64,000 bases of DNA from Streptomyces sp. NBC_01116 (GTDB lineage Bacteria; Actinomycetota; Actinomycetes; Streptomycetales; Streptomycetaceae), in the NCBI RefSeq assembly GCF_041435495.1, contig NZ_CP108644.1, positions 806,001-870,000 of the forward strand, written 5' to 3'. This document shows, one piece after another, positions 54,873 to 62,741 of this stretch. Under the pieces are notes generated by a model that did no database searches, was not told the origin of the DNA, and was given only the letters and a program-made list of their open reading frames with translations. A program made the position numbers and the translations under genes. Positions within the stretch are counted from its first letter, which is position 1, and every line of letters starts with the position of its first letter.

Positions 54873-56200
54873 TGGCGACCACGCAGCACCCCCGGGCGCG
54901 GGGCGGTACGCCCCGGCCCGGGGCCCCGGGCCGGGTGCCGTTCCCGGTGGTCGACGAGGTGGCCCGGCACTGTGCGCAGGACGCCGAGCCGAACACCGTG
55001 CACATCGAGATCCATCTGCCCGGCCGGGTGGACGAGGCGCGGCTGCGCGCCGCGTTCGCCGAGGCGCTGGCCCGGCACCCTCGGGCCCTGATGCGGGAGC
55101 GCCCCCGGTCACCGTTCGCCCGGCGCTACGAGTGGGAGCTGACCGGGAGTGCCGACGCGGATCCGGTCTCCTTCCCGGCGTCCGCGCCCGGGGTCCTCGA
55201 CCGGGCCCGGGCGCGGTCGCTGGACGAGGCTCCGCCGCTGACGGCTTCGCCGCCGCTGCGGCTCGCCGTGGTCGAGGAGCCGGGTACCGAGGGGTGCGTG
55301 CTGCTCTTCACCGTGCACCACACGGCGCTCGACGGCCCGGCCTGCATGCGGCTGGCGGCGACGGCCGCCGAGGTCTACGGCGCGCACCGCGTCCCGGCGG
55401 CCCCCGCACCCGCGCGGCCGGCGTCCGAGCCGCTCGTCGGGGAGTCCCCGGCGGCGCCCCTGGCCCGGCCCGCCCGGATCGCGGCGGGCTCGCCCGGGCC
55501 CGCGCCGGTACCGGGCAACGCGATGCTGCTGGTCGAACTGCCGGTCCCGAAGCGGGAGTCCGGCGCGCCGTACACGGTGAACGACCAGCTGATGGTGGCC
55601 ACCGCGCTCACGGTGGCCGAGTGGAACCGGACGCAGGGCGCTCCGGGGGCCGACCGTCGGCCGCTGCGGATCACCATGCCGGTCGACGACCGCACCCGGG
55701 GCCCCGAGATGCCGATCGGGAACGGCACCCGGCTGGTGGAGGTCGGTTTCGCCGGGTCCGAGCTGGCGCCCGGGGCGGACATCCCGGCCCTGCTCCGGGC
55801 GACCGCGGAGCGGACCCGGGCGCTCAAGGCGCGCCCCCGGCCCCCGTTGGGCCGTTCCGCCTCCCTGCTGACCGCGCCGCTGCTGCCGGTGGCCGCCCGC
55901 GCCGCCCTCACCCGGGGGCTGCGGGTGCTGGCGGGGCCGTGGACCTCGACGACGCTGCTGAGCAACATCGGCCGGGTGCCGTATCCGCTGGACTTCGGGG
56001 AGGCGGGCCGGGCGACGGCCGTGTGGTTCTCCGCGCCCGCCCGGATGCCCCGGGGGCTGACGTTCACCACGGCGTCCACGGGCGGCCGGCTGCATCTGGC
56101 GCTGCGCTGGTCGCGCACCCTACTGGGCGACGAGGACGGCGTACGCCTGCGCGAGCTGTTCACCCGTCACCTGGCCTCGACGTCCTCGGAGACCGTATGA
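54872..56200 (+). CDS. Condensation-domain-like acyltransferase (PapA/WES type)
   Basis: Protein of 442 aa with the chloramphenicol-acetyltransferase/condensation fold. The catalytic motif HHTALDG (about residues 149-155, HHxxxDG) is intact. Other segments are HIEIHLPGRVDEARLRAAFAEALARHPRALMRERPRSPFARRYEW, VNDQLMVATALTVAEWNRTQG and SNIGRVPYPLDFGEAG, the latter resembling the second-half DFGWG region. It would acylate a sugar or lipid. ATG 54872 overlaps the preceding stop by one base (TGATG). With the AftD-like enzyme it recalls mycobacterial PapA functions. Confidence 0.8.
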
Positions 56201-56922
56201 CCGGCACCACCTCTCCCCCGCCCGGGCTGCGGGACTTCTACGAGAACCCGGCCGTTCCCGTCGCCTCGGGCGACGGGCGCACCCTGCGGCAGGCCCGGCT
56301 GCTGGCCGACGCGCTGGGCGCGCCGGGGCAGGTGATCCTCGACATCGGGTGCGGCGACGGCACGGCGGCGGCCACGGCGGCCCCGGTCCTCGCCGGTCAC
56401 CGGCTGATCGGCGTCGACTGGTCGCAGGACGCGCTGCGCCGGGCCCGGCCCCGGATGGGGCTCGTGGTGCGGGGCGAGCTGGAGCACGGCGGGCTGCCGC
56501 TGGCCGACGGGTGCGCGGACGCGGTGCTGTTCAGCGAGATCCTGGAGCATCTGGTCGACCCCGACCAGGCGCTGGACGAGCTGCGGCGGGTCCTGCGGCC
56601 CGGCGGCCATCTGATGCTGTCCACCCCGAACCTGGCGGCCTGGTACAACCGGGCGCTGCTGCTCGCCGGGGTGCAGCCGGTGTTCTCGGAGGTCAGTCTG
56701 CGCGGCATCCACGGCCGCCCCGGCTCCGAGGTGGTCGGGCATCTGCGGCTCTACACGGCCCGTGCGCTGCGCTCGTTCCTGGCGGCGTCCGGCTTCGACG
56801 ACGTGAGGATCACGGGCGCCCCCTTCCACGGGGTGCCGCGTCCGCTGCGGCTGCTGGACCGGGCGGCGTGCTCGGTGCCCGGGGCGGCCTCCATCCTGCT
56901 GGCCCACGCGCGGCGGAGGTAG
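56197..56922 (+). CDS. Class I SAM methyltransferase
   Basis: Methyltransferase of 241 aa. Motif I is VILDIGCGDGTAAATAAPVL (about residues 46-65), then LIGVDWSQDALRRARPR, the acidic ADAVLFSEILEHLVDPDQALDELRRVLRPGGHLMLSTPNLAAWYNRALLLAGVQP (Methyltransf_11/23 pattern). The remainder GRPGSEVVGHLRLYTARALRSFLAASGFDDVRI is typical of sugar or lipid methyltransferases in polysaccharide clusters. ATG 56197 overlaps the acyltransferase stop by 4 nt. Confidence 0.87.
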   Translation: MTGTTSPPPGLRDFYENPAVPVASGDGRTLRQARLLADALGAPGQVILDIGCGDGTAAATAAPVLAGHRLIGVDWSQDALRRARPRMGLVVRGELEHGGLPLADGCADAVLFSEILEHLVDPDQALDELRRVLRPGGHLMLSTPNLAAWYNRALLLAGVQPVFSEVSLRGIHGRPGSEVVGHLRLYTARALRSFLAASGFDDVRITGAPFHGVPRPLRLLDRAACSVPGAASILLAHARRR

Positions 56923-56926
56923 CTCG

Positions 56927-57820
56927 ATGTGGTGGGGCGTCGGCGCGGCGCTGGTCGCCAACGCGCTGTACAGCGTGGGGTTCGTGGTGGAGAAGCGGGC
57001 TCTCGGCTCGCTGCCCGCGCTCTCCGCCGGCCGGCCGCTGCGGGTGATCCGGGTACTGCTGACCAGTCCGCTGTGGATCGTCGGCGCGCTGGCGCTGGCG
57101 GCCGGGTTCGGGGCCCAGCTGATCGTGTACCGGGCGCTGCCGATCGCGGCGGCGCAGGGCATCTTCGTCTCCGGTCTGGTGCTGCTCCTGCTGTTGTCGT
57201 CGGCCGTGCTCGGCGAGGAGTCGACGGGCCGCGAACGCTATGCGCTGGGCGGGGTGCTGGTCGCCCTGCTGATGGTCGTGGCCTCGGTGCGCGAGGGCGA
57301 GGACGTGGTGAGCGGCGGGGCGCCGTGGGCCGTGGTGCTCCTGGTCTGCGTGCCCGCGCTGGGGGCGGGCGTCTGGCTGTACGTACGGGTCGAGAGCCGG
57401 GCGGCCAAACGGCACCGGGTCCCGACCAGCGGGATCGGGTACGGGGTGGCGGTGGGCCTGCTCTACGGAGTCAGCTCGCTGGCCATCAAGGGCACGTCCA
57501 GCCGCCTGACCGGCACCGATCCGGGCGAGGCCGCGTGGTCGCTGCTGGCGTCCCCGTATCCGTATCTGCTGCTGTTCACCGCGGGGGCCGGTCTGGTGAT
57601 GTCGCAGACGGCGTTGCAGCGCTGCCGGGCCTCCCTCATCGTGCCGGTGTGCACCACGGTGACCAGCCTGTTCACCGCGGTCCTCGGGACGCTCGCGTTC
57701 GGCGAGACGCTTCCCGACGATCCGCTGCTGCTGACCCTGCGGGTCGGCGGCACGGCGCTCGCCCTCTCCGTCCTGCTGGCCATGCCGCGCCATGATCCGC
57801 AGCCCGCCGCACCGTCCTGA
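56927..57820 (+). CDS. DMT/EamA-type membrane protein
   Basis: Integral membrane protein of 297 aa with about nine to ten helices, e.g. VGAALVANALYSVGFVVEKRAL, LWIVGALALAAGFGAQLIVYRALPIAAAQGIFVSGLVLLLLLSSAVLGEE, YGVAVGLLYGVSSLAIKG and IVPVCTTVTSLFTAVLGTLAFGE. It looks like a drug/metabolite-type or NIPA-like transporter with an internal repeat. In the cluster it could flip or move a lipid-linked sugar or precursor. It begins 4 nt after the methyltransferase stop; GGAGGTAG overlaps that gene's end. Confidence 0.82.
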   Translation: MWWGVGAALVANALYSVGFVVEKRALGSLPALSAGRPLRVIRVLLTSPLWIVGALALAAGFGAQLIVYRALPIAAAQGIFVSGLVLLLLLSSAVLGEESTGRERYALGGVLVALLMVVASVREGEDVVSGGAPWAVVLLVCVPALGAGVWLYVRVESRAAKRHRVPTSGIGYGVAVGLLYGVSSLAIKGTSSRLTGTDPGEAAWSLLASPYPYLLLFTAGAGLVMSQTALQRCRASLIVPVCTTVTSLFTAVLGTLAFGETLPDDPLLLTLRVGGTALALSVLLAMPRHDPQPAAPS

Positions 57821-57887
57821 CCCGGATACGGCACGCCGCATCCGACACCACACGACATCCCACGACACCCCGGACGCCCCGGACGCG

Positions 57888-57923
57888 TCCGACACCTCCG
57901 ACACCTCCGACACCTCCGACACC
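57888..57923 (+). repeat. Four tandem copies of TCCGACACC
   Basis: Perfect 9-bp units lie immediately before the GAGGAG ribosome site of the Trm112-like gene. Imperfect CGACACC copies precede them. Copy-number change would shift the leader length by 9 nt. Confidence 0.85.
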
Positions 57924-57936
57924 GAGGAGCCACCCG

Positions 57937-58155
57937 ATGAACCCCGACGACCCGCTGCTCGCCCTGCTGGCCTGCCCGCTCGACAAGGGCCCGCTGTCCC
58001 TGCTGGCCGAGGAGGAGGCGCTCTACAACCCGCGGCTGCGGCTGAGTTACCCGATCGTGGACGGCATCCCGCAGCTGCTGCCCTCATCGGGCCGGAAGGT
58101 CGGGGCGGACGACCACGAGCGCCTGCTCACCCGGCTCAAGGCCTCGGCCACGTGA
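57937..58155 (+). CDS. Trm112 family protein, 72 aa
   Basis: Small protein matching the Trm112/YcaR family: LLALLACPLDKGPLSLLAEEEALYNPRLRLSYPIVDGIPQLLPS. The family zinc site usually starts C-P-x-C; here the second Cys is Asp, so zinc binding is probably lost. In archaea and eukaryotes Trm112 activates methyltransferases, and this gene overlaps the FkbM methyltransferase gene by 4 nt, so a similar helper role is plausible. GAGGAG is eight bases before the ATG. Confidence 0.85.
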   Translation: MNPDDPLLALLACPLDKGPLSLLAEEEALYNPRLRLSYPIVDGIPQLLPSSGRKVGADDHERLLTRLKASAT

Positions 58156-58922
58156 CCACGTTCGCCGCGGCGGTGGCGTCCCGGCTGCCCGAGGGGCTGG
58201 TCGGCTCGGCCGCCGTCGCCCTCTACCCGCGCTTCGAGCCCGAGCTCCGGCGGCTCGCCGACTTCTGCCCGCCGGACGGCGTCGCCGTCGACATCGGGGG
58301 CTGGTACGGCCCCTGGTCGCGGCGGCTCGCCGCCCGCTGCGCCGAGGTGGTCACCATCGAGCCCGTGCCGCATCTGGCCGAACACCTGCGCCGGACGCTG
58401 CCGTCGAACGCCCGGGTGGTCCAGGGCGCGGCGACCGACCGGACGGGCACGGCACAGCTGTGGTTCCCGGAGGGCGACCGGGGCGACCGGGGCGTGTCGT
58501 CGCTGGCCCGCCGCGACATCCACGCGCACAGCCTGGAGGTGCCGTCGATCACCGTCGACGGTCTCGGGCTGAGCGGGGTCGGCTTCGTGAAGATGGACGT
58601 CGACGGCGGCGAGCGTGCGGCGCTGCTCGGTGCGGCGGAGCTGCTGCGCAAGGACCGCCCGGCGCTGCTCATCGAGCTGGAGAGCCGGCTCGGACCGATC
58701 GCGCCCGCGGTCGACCTGCTGACCGGCCAGGGCTACGCGGGCTGGCTCCTGGCGGGCCGGCGCTGGATCGCGCTCGACGGGTTCGACCTGGTGGCCCACC
58801 AGGCCCGGACGGAGCACCTGGTGCACCAGGGCCTGCTGCGCCGGGCCTTCGTGCCGCACCGGGAGCGGTACATCAACTCGGTGCTCTTCCTGCCGGACGG
58901 ACGGACCCCGGGCACGGCCTGA
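58152..58922 (+). CDS. FkbM family methyltransferase
   Basis: SAM-dependent methyltransferase of 256 aa. The SAM motif is VAVDIGGWYGPWSRRLAARCAEVVTIEPVPHLAEHLRRTL (about residues 39-78), followed by VVQGAATDRTGTAQLW and the FkbM signature GVGFVKMDVDGGERAALLGAAELLRKDRPALLIELE. Family members O-methylate sugar or polyketide hydroxyls. GTG 58152 overlaps the Trm112-like stop (GTGA). It ends the envelope cluster; the GntR gene starts 58 nt later. Confidence 0.9.
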   Translation: MTTFAAAVASRLPEGLVGSAAVALYPRFEPELRRLADFCPPDGVAVDIGGWYGPWSRRLAARCAEVVTIEPVPHLAEHLRRTLPSNARVVQGAATDRTGTAQLWFPEGDRGDRGVSSLARRDIHAHSLEVPSITVDGLGLSGVGFVKMDVDGGERAALLGAAELLRKDRPALLIELESRLGPIAPAVDLLTGQGYAGWLLAGRRWIALDGFDLVAHQARTEHLVHQGLLRRAFVPHRERYINSVLFLPDGRTPGTA

Positions 58923-58980
58923 CGGTCGCGGGCCCCGCGTATCCTCGGCCACGGGGCATGCCGAACGGAGGATGGCGTAC

Positions 58981-59703
58981 GTGGCGGGCAGCAGCGCAGG
59001 GCGGGACCGGGCACGGCCGGACGGCCCCGGGAGCCAACGGGCCGGCGCCCCGGAGCGCACGTCGCTCAGCGCCCGCGCACGCGACGCGGTCCGGGAGCGG
59101 ATCGTCGACCGCCGCTACCCGCAGGGCGCCCGCCTCGTGGAGCGCGAGGTCGCCGAGGAGCTGCGGATGTCCCGCGTCCCGGTCCGCGAGGCGCTCCGCG
59201 CCCTGGTGGGCGAAGGGCTCCTGGAGCTGCTGCCGCACAGCGGGGTCCGGGTGCGGCGGATGGAGCGGGACGACGTGGAGCACCTGTACGAGGTGTGGGA
59301 GCCGCTCGCCGTCCAGGCCTCCCGGCTCGCGGCCCGGCGGGTGGCGCGGTCCGCCCCGGCGGAGCCGCCGGGCGTCACCGCGCTGCGGACCTCCCTCGAC
59401 CGGGCGGAGCAGGCGGCGTCCGACGACGAGGGGGCGCGCGAGGTGGCGGCCCATACCGCCTTCCACGAGGACATCGTGGCCCTGAGCGGCAACCCGATGC
59501 TGGCCCGCACCATGGAGCAGCTCAGCGGTCAGCTCCAGTTGCTGTTCGGGATGCGGGAGGAACCGGAGCACATGCGGGCCCAGCACGCGGTCATGTTCCG
59601 GTACATCGCCACCGGCGACGAGGAGTCCGCGGCGGCGAGCACCCTGCTGCACGTACGGGACAGCCGGGCCGTGGCGCTGCGGTCCCTGTTCGACGACGCC
59701 TAG
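58981..59703 (+). CDS. GntR family regulator, FCD type
   Basis: Regulator of 240 aa. The winged helix is SLSARARDAVRERIVDRRYPQGARLVEREVAEELRMSRVPVREALRALVGEGLLELLPHSGVRVRRM (about residues 23-89), followed by the FCD domain (LYEVWEPLAVQASRLAARRV, HTAFHEDIVALSGNPMLARTMEQL, HAVMFRYIATGDEESAAASTLLHV). GTG 58981 is chosen over ATG 58972 because GGAGG directly abuts the ATG but is nine bases from the GTG. It probably controls the two following amidohydrolase genes through the paired GTATAC operators. Confidence 0.85.
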   Translation: MAGSSAGRDRARPDGPGSQRAGAPERTSLSARARDAVRERIVDRRYPQGARLVEREVAEELRMSRVPVREALRALVGEGLLELLPHSGVRVRRMERDDVEHLYEVWEPLAVQASRLAARRVARSAPAEPPGVTALRTSLDRAEQAASDDEGAREVAAHTAFHEDIVALSGNPMLARTMEQLSGQLQLLFGMREEPEHMRAQHAVMFRYIATGDEESAAASTLLHVRDSRAVALRSLFDDA

Positions 59704-59704
59704 C

Positions 59705-59716
59705 TTTGTATACCAG
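59705..59716. promoter_or_regulatory. GntR-type operator copy A (TTTGTATACCAG)
   Basis: It carries the GTATAC core seen in many FCD-GntR operators and sits 1 bp past the gntR stop. It is the exact inverse of copy B, 123 bp away. Confidence 0.6.
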
Positions 59717-59839
59717 CAAGCCCCTCCCGGCAGGGAACCCTCTCCGTACCCCCTCCGCATTCACGTGACACGGTACAGAACTGCACGTTCTCCGCACACG
59801 GCAGGAGCGGAATCGCTCCTTCCCAGACCGCCGATCAGC

Positions 59840-59851
59840 CTGGTATACAAA
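59840..59851. promoter_or_regulatory. GntR-type operator copy B (CTGGTATACAAA)
   Basis: Exact reverse complement of copy A, ending 47 bp before the first amidohydrolase ATG. Two operators flanking the promoter region suggest looping repression. Confidence 0.6.
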
Positions 59852-59898
59852 ATGCTCCCACGTTCGCTTCCGCTTGCCGCGGCCGAAGGAGCCTCTCC

Positions 59899-61197
59899 AT
59901 GTGCGTCGACAACACCCCGCCACCTCCCGGCCGACTGACCCGACGAGGTGTCCTCGCGGGCGCCGCGGCCCTGGCCGGGACCTCCGCCGTCCTGGCCGGG
60001 GCCGTTCCCGAGGCGTCCGCCGCCTCGGGAGCGTCCCGCGGTTCGTCGGGCCGGGGCGGCGATCTGGTCGTGGACGGCGGCAGGCTGCTCGACCCGCTGA
60101 CGGGCGAGGTCACCGAGGACGCGGTGGTCGTGATCATCGGTGGCGTCGTCCGCGCGGCCGGGCCCCGGGGCCGCCTCGGGACGCGGACGCCTTCCGGCGT
60201 ACCGGTGCTGCGGGCCCACGGGCAGTGGATCCTGCCCGGACTGGTGGACGCCCATATCCACCTCAACACGGCCGCCGAGGCGCGCGACGCGGTCCTCAAG
60301 GGCGCGACCAGCGCGCGCAGCGGTTCGACCAACTTCTACCAGGACGTCGCCGTACGGGAGTTGGCCCGTCAGGCGCCGGAGCGGGCGCCCCGGCTCCGGG
60401 CCGCGGGGGTCTTCGTCACCCCGGATCTCGGCGACACGATCCTCGCCGACCCGGACCTCGCGCCGCTCGCACGGCTGCGCGACGGGGTGCGCTCGACCGA
60501 GGCACTGCGCCGGGTGGTCGAGGTCAACCTCGCCCGTGGGGCCGACACCATCAAGACCCGGGTGAACGAGCGCGCCGGGCTGCCCGAACAGGACCCGCTC
60601 GTCCAGGTCTACGACCACGAGCAGCTGTCCACGATCGTGGCGGCGGCGCGGCGCGGCGGAAAAGGGGTGCTCTGCCACAGCTACAGCGAGAAGGGCTGCC
60701 ACGACGCGGTCAAGGCCGGGATCCGCTCCCTGGAGCACGGGGCGTTCGTCGGCGAGCGCACGCTGCGCGAAATGCGCCGCAGGGGAACGTACTTCACGCC
60801 GACGCTCACCGCCATCGCCGGGCTGGCGGAGTCCTCGGACCCGGTCCTGGCGGAGCGCGGCCGCACCTATCTCCCCGTGCTGAAGCGGGCGGTGCTCGCG
60901 GCGCACGAGCTGGGCGTCCCTCTCGCCGCGGGCACCGACTCCTCGGGCGGAACGGTCGACCCGATCGGCCGCGAGGTGGAGCTGATGCATGCGGCCGGGC
61001 TCTCCGCCCTGGACGCGATCCGCACGGCGACCACGGGTGCCGCGAGGCTCCTCGGATTCGGCTCCACGGCCGGCCGCCTGGCGCGGGGCTTCGCGGGTGA
61101 CGTCCTGGTGGTGGACGGCGACCCGTTGGCCGACCTCGGCGTGCTGAGCCGCCCGGCGCGCGTGGTGCGGGCAGGGTTCCCCGTACCGGCCGTCTGA
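59899..61197 (+). CDS. Tat-exported amidohydrolase (imidazolonepropionase/prolidase-like)
   Basis: Metal-dependent hydrolase of 432 aa. The Tat signal RLTRRGVLAGAAALAGTSAVLAG ends near residue 42. The barrel has ILPGLVDAHIHLNTAAEARDAVLKGATSAR (metal HxH), Lys/His positions in TIKTRVNERAG and KGVLCHSYSEKGCHDAVKAGIRSLEHGAF, and Asp in AAGTDSSGGTVDP. It should hydrolyse or deaminate a cyclic amide outside the cell; substrate unknown. ATG 59899 has GAAGGAG upstream. It is 195 bp after the GntR gene with operators between. Confidence 0.85.
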   Translation: MCVDNTPPPPGRLTRRGVLAGAAALAGTSAVLAGAVPEASAASGASRGSSGRGGDLVVDGGRLLDPLTGEVTEDAVVVIIGGVVRAAGPRGRLGTRTPSGVPVLRAHGQWILPGLVDAHIHLNTAAEARDAVLKGATSARSGSTNFYQDVAVRELARQAPERAPRLRAAGVFVTPDLGDTILADPDLAPLARLRDGVRSTEALRRVVEVNLARGADTIKTRVNERAGLPEQDPLVQVYDHEQLSTIVAAARRGGKGVLCHSYSEKGCHDAVKAGIRSLEHGAFVGERTLREMRRRGTYFTPTLTAIAGLAESSDPVLAERGRTYLPVLKRAVLAAHELGVPLAAGTDSSGGTVDPIGREVELMHAAGLSALDAIRTATTGAARLLGFGSTAGRLARGFAGDVLVVDGDPLADLGVLSRPARVVRAGFPVPAV

Positions 61198-61302
61198 CCG
61201 CGCCCGCACCCTCGGCCGTCCGACGGCGCCCGCACTCCCCCGCGCCCACTCCCCTTCCTCCGCCTCCTCCGCTCTCCCCGACCCTCCTCCGAAGGAGCCC
61301 CG

Positions 61303-62682
61303 ATGCACGCCGACTCCACCGCCTCGCCGACCGCCGGTCTCTCCCGGCGCGGCATGCCGGCCGGTGCCGCCGCCCTCGCCGGCACCGCCGCCGCCCTCAA
61401 CGCGCCGGGGGCCGAGGCCGCCGCGCCCCGGCCCGGCGGAGCCTCGCCGTCCGCCGCCGACCGGATCACGGAGCAGCCGCACCGCACGGGCGGTCACGCG
61501 CGCGCCACGGTGTTCACGAACGTGCGGCCCTACGGGGCGACGACGCCCGTCGACCTCACCGTCGTCGACGGCGTCATCTCCGCGGAGCCCGCGCCGCGCG
61601 GCGCCGAGGCCGTCGACTGCAAGGGCGGGATCGCGCTGCCGACCCTGGTCGACGCGCACATCCACCCCGACAAGACGGCGTGGGGCGAGCCCTGGGTGAC
61701 GCGGAATCCGGCGGGCTCCATCGCGGAGTACACCGCTGAGGACGTGAAGCTCCACCACGCGCTGCGCACCCCCCTGAAGGAGCGTGCGGAGCGCCTGATG
61801 GGCCACGCCGTCACCCGGGGCACCCGGGCCATGCGTGCCCATGTCGACGTCGCTCCCGCCTACGACCTGGTGGGCGTCGAGGGCGTCGGATCCGCCCGCA
61901 GGGCCCTGCGGCACGCACTCGACGTGGAGATCGTCGCGTTTCCCCAGCACGGGGTGATCCGTACGCCGGGCACCGAGGAGTTGCTGGAGGAGGCGGCGCG
62001 CACCGGGGCGATCGACCGGGTCGGCGGCATCGACCCGATCGGCTTCGACGAGGCGCTCGACGAACAGCTCGACATCGTCTTCGGCATCGCCGACCGGCAC
62101 TCCGTGGGTGTCGACATCCATCTGCACGAGCGTGCCGCGACGGGGCTGGAGTCGCTGCGCGCGATCATCGACCGCACCCGGGCGCTCTCGTTGCAGGGCA
62201 AGGTGACCGTCAGCCATGTCTTCTGCGTGCCCGGACTGCCCGAGCGGGAGCTCGACCGGCTGGCGGCGGACCTGGCGGACGCCGGGATCTCCCTGACGAC
62301 CGTCGCTCCCTCGTCGGACCTGGTGCTGCCGATCGGCCGGCTGCGCGAGCACGGGGTCCCCGTGGGCCTGGGCTCGGACGGCGTACGGGACTCGTGGAGT
62401 CCGTTCGGCAACGCGGACATGCTGCACCGCTCGCACCTGCTGGCCCAGGTGCAGGACGCCCGCCTCGACGAGGAGCTGGAGGCGGCGTTCCGTTCGGGGG
62501 CCGACGGCGGCGCCCGGCTCCTGGGGCTGCCGGAGGTGGACCTGGGGCCCGGTTCGCCGGCCGACTTCCTGCTGGTGCGCGGGGAGTGCCTCCCGCAGGT
62601 CGTGGTCGACCTTCCGCGGCGCGAGATGGTGGTGCGCGCCGGACGGATCGTCGCCCGGGACGGCGAGCTCGTCGGTCGCTGA
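61303..62682 (+). CDS. Tat-exported amidohydrolase (cytosine-deaminase-like)
   Basis: Protein of 459 aa. The Tat-like signal is GLSRRGMPAGAAALAGTAAALNA, and the catalytic domain follows the cytosine-deaminase/N-isopropylammelide pattern: TLVDAHIHPDKTAWGEPWVTRNPAGSIAEY, RAMRAHVDVAP, GIDPIGFDEALDEQLDIVFGIADRHSVGVDIHLHE, KVTVSHVFCVPGLPE and GLGSDGVRDSWSPFGNADML. Export of a deaminase is unusual. It follows the first amidohydrolase gene after 105 bp of pyrimidine-rich DNA; GAAGGAGC precedes the ATG. Both enzymes may act in one extracellular breakdown route. Confidence 0.85.
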   Translation: MHADSTASPTAGLSRRGMPAGAAALAGTAAALNAPGAEAAAPRPGGASPSAADRITEQPHRTGGHARATVFTNVRPYGATTPVDLTVVDGVISAEPAPRGAEAVDCKGGIALPTLVDAHIHPDKTAWGEPWVTRNPAGSIAEYTAEDVKLHHALRTPLKERAERLMGHAVTRGTRAMRAHVDVAPAYDLVGVEGVGSARRALRHALDVEIVAFPQHGVIRTPGTEELLEEAARTGAIDRVGGIDPIGFDEALDEQLDIVFGIADRHSVGVDIHLHERAATGLESLRAIIDRTRALSLQGKVTVSHVFCVPGLPERELDRLAADLADAGISLTTVAPSSDLVLPIGRLREHGVPVGLGSDGVRDSWSPFGNADMLHRSHLLAQVQDARLDEELEAAFRSGADGGARLLGLPEVDLGPGSPADFLLVRGECLPQVVVDLPRREMVVRAGRIVARDGELVGR

Positions 62683-62686
62683 CCGT

Positions 62687-62735
62687 CCGTGCCGGCCCCG
62701 CTGCCCGTCGATGACGGACGTGGGGCCGGGCACGG
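62687..62735. terminator. Hairpin between amidohydrolase and kinase genes
   Basis: CCGTGCC-GGCCCC pairs with GGGGCC-G-GGCACGG, a 13-bp stem with one bulged base and a 22-nt loop. It lies between convergent genes. Confidence 0.5.
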
Positions 62736-62741
62736 GTGACG

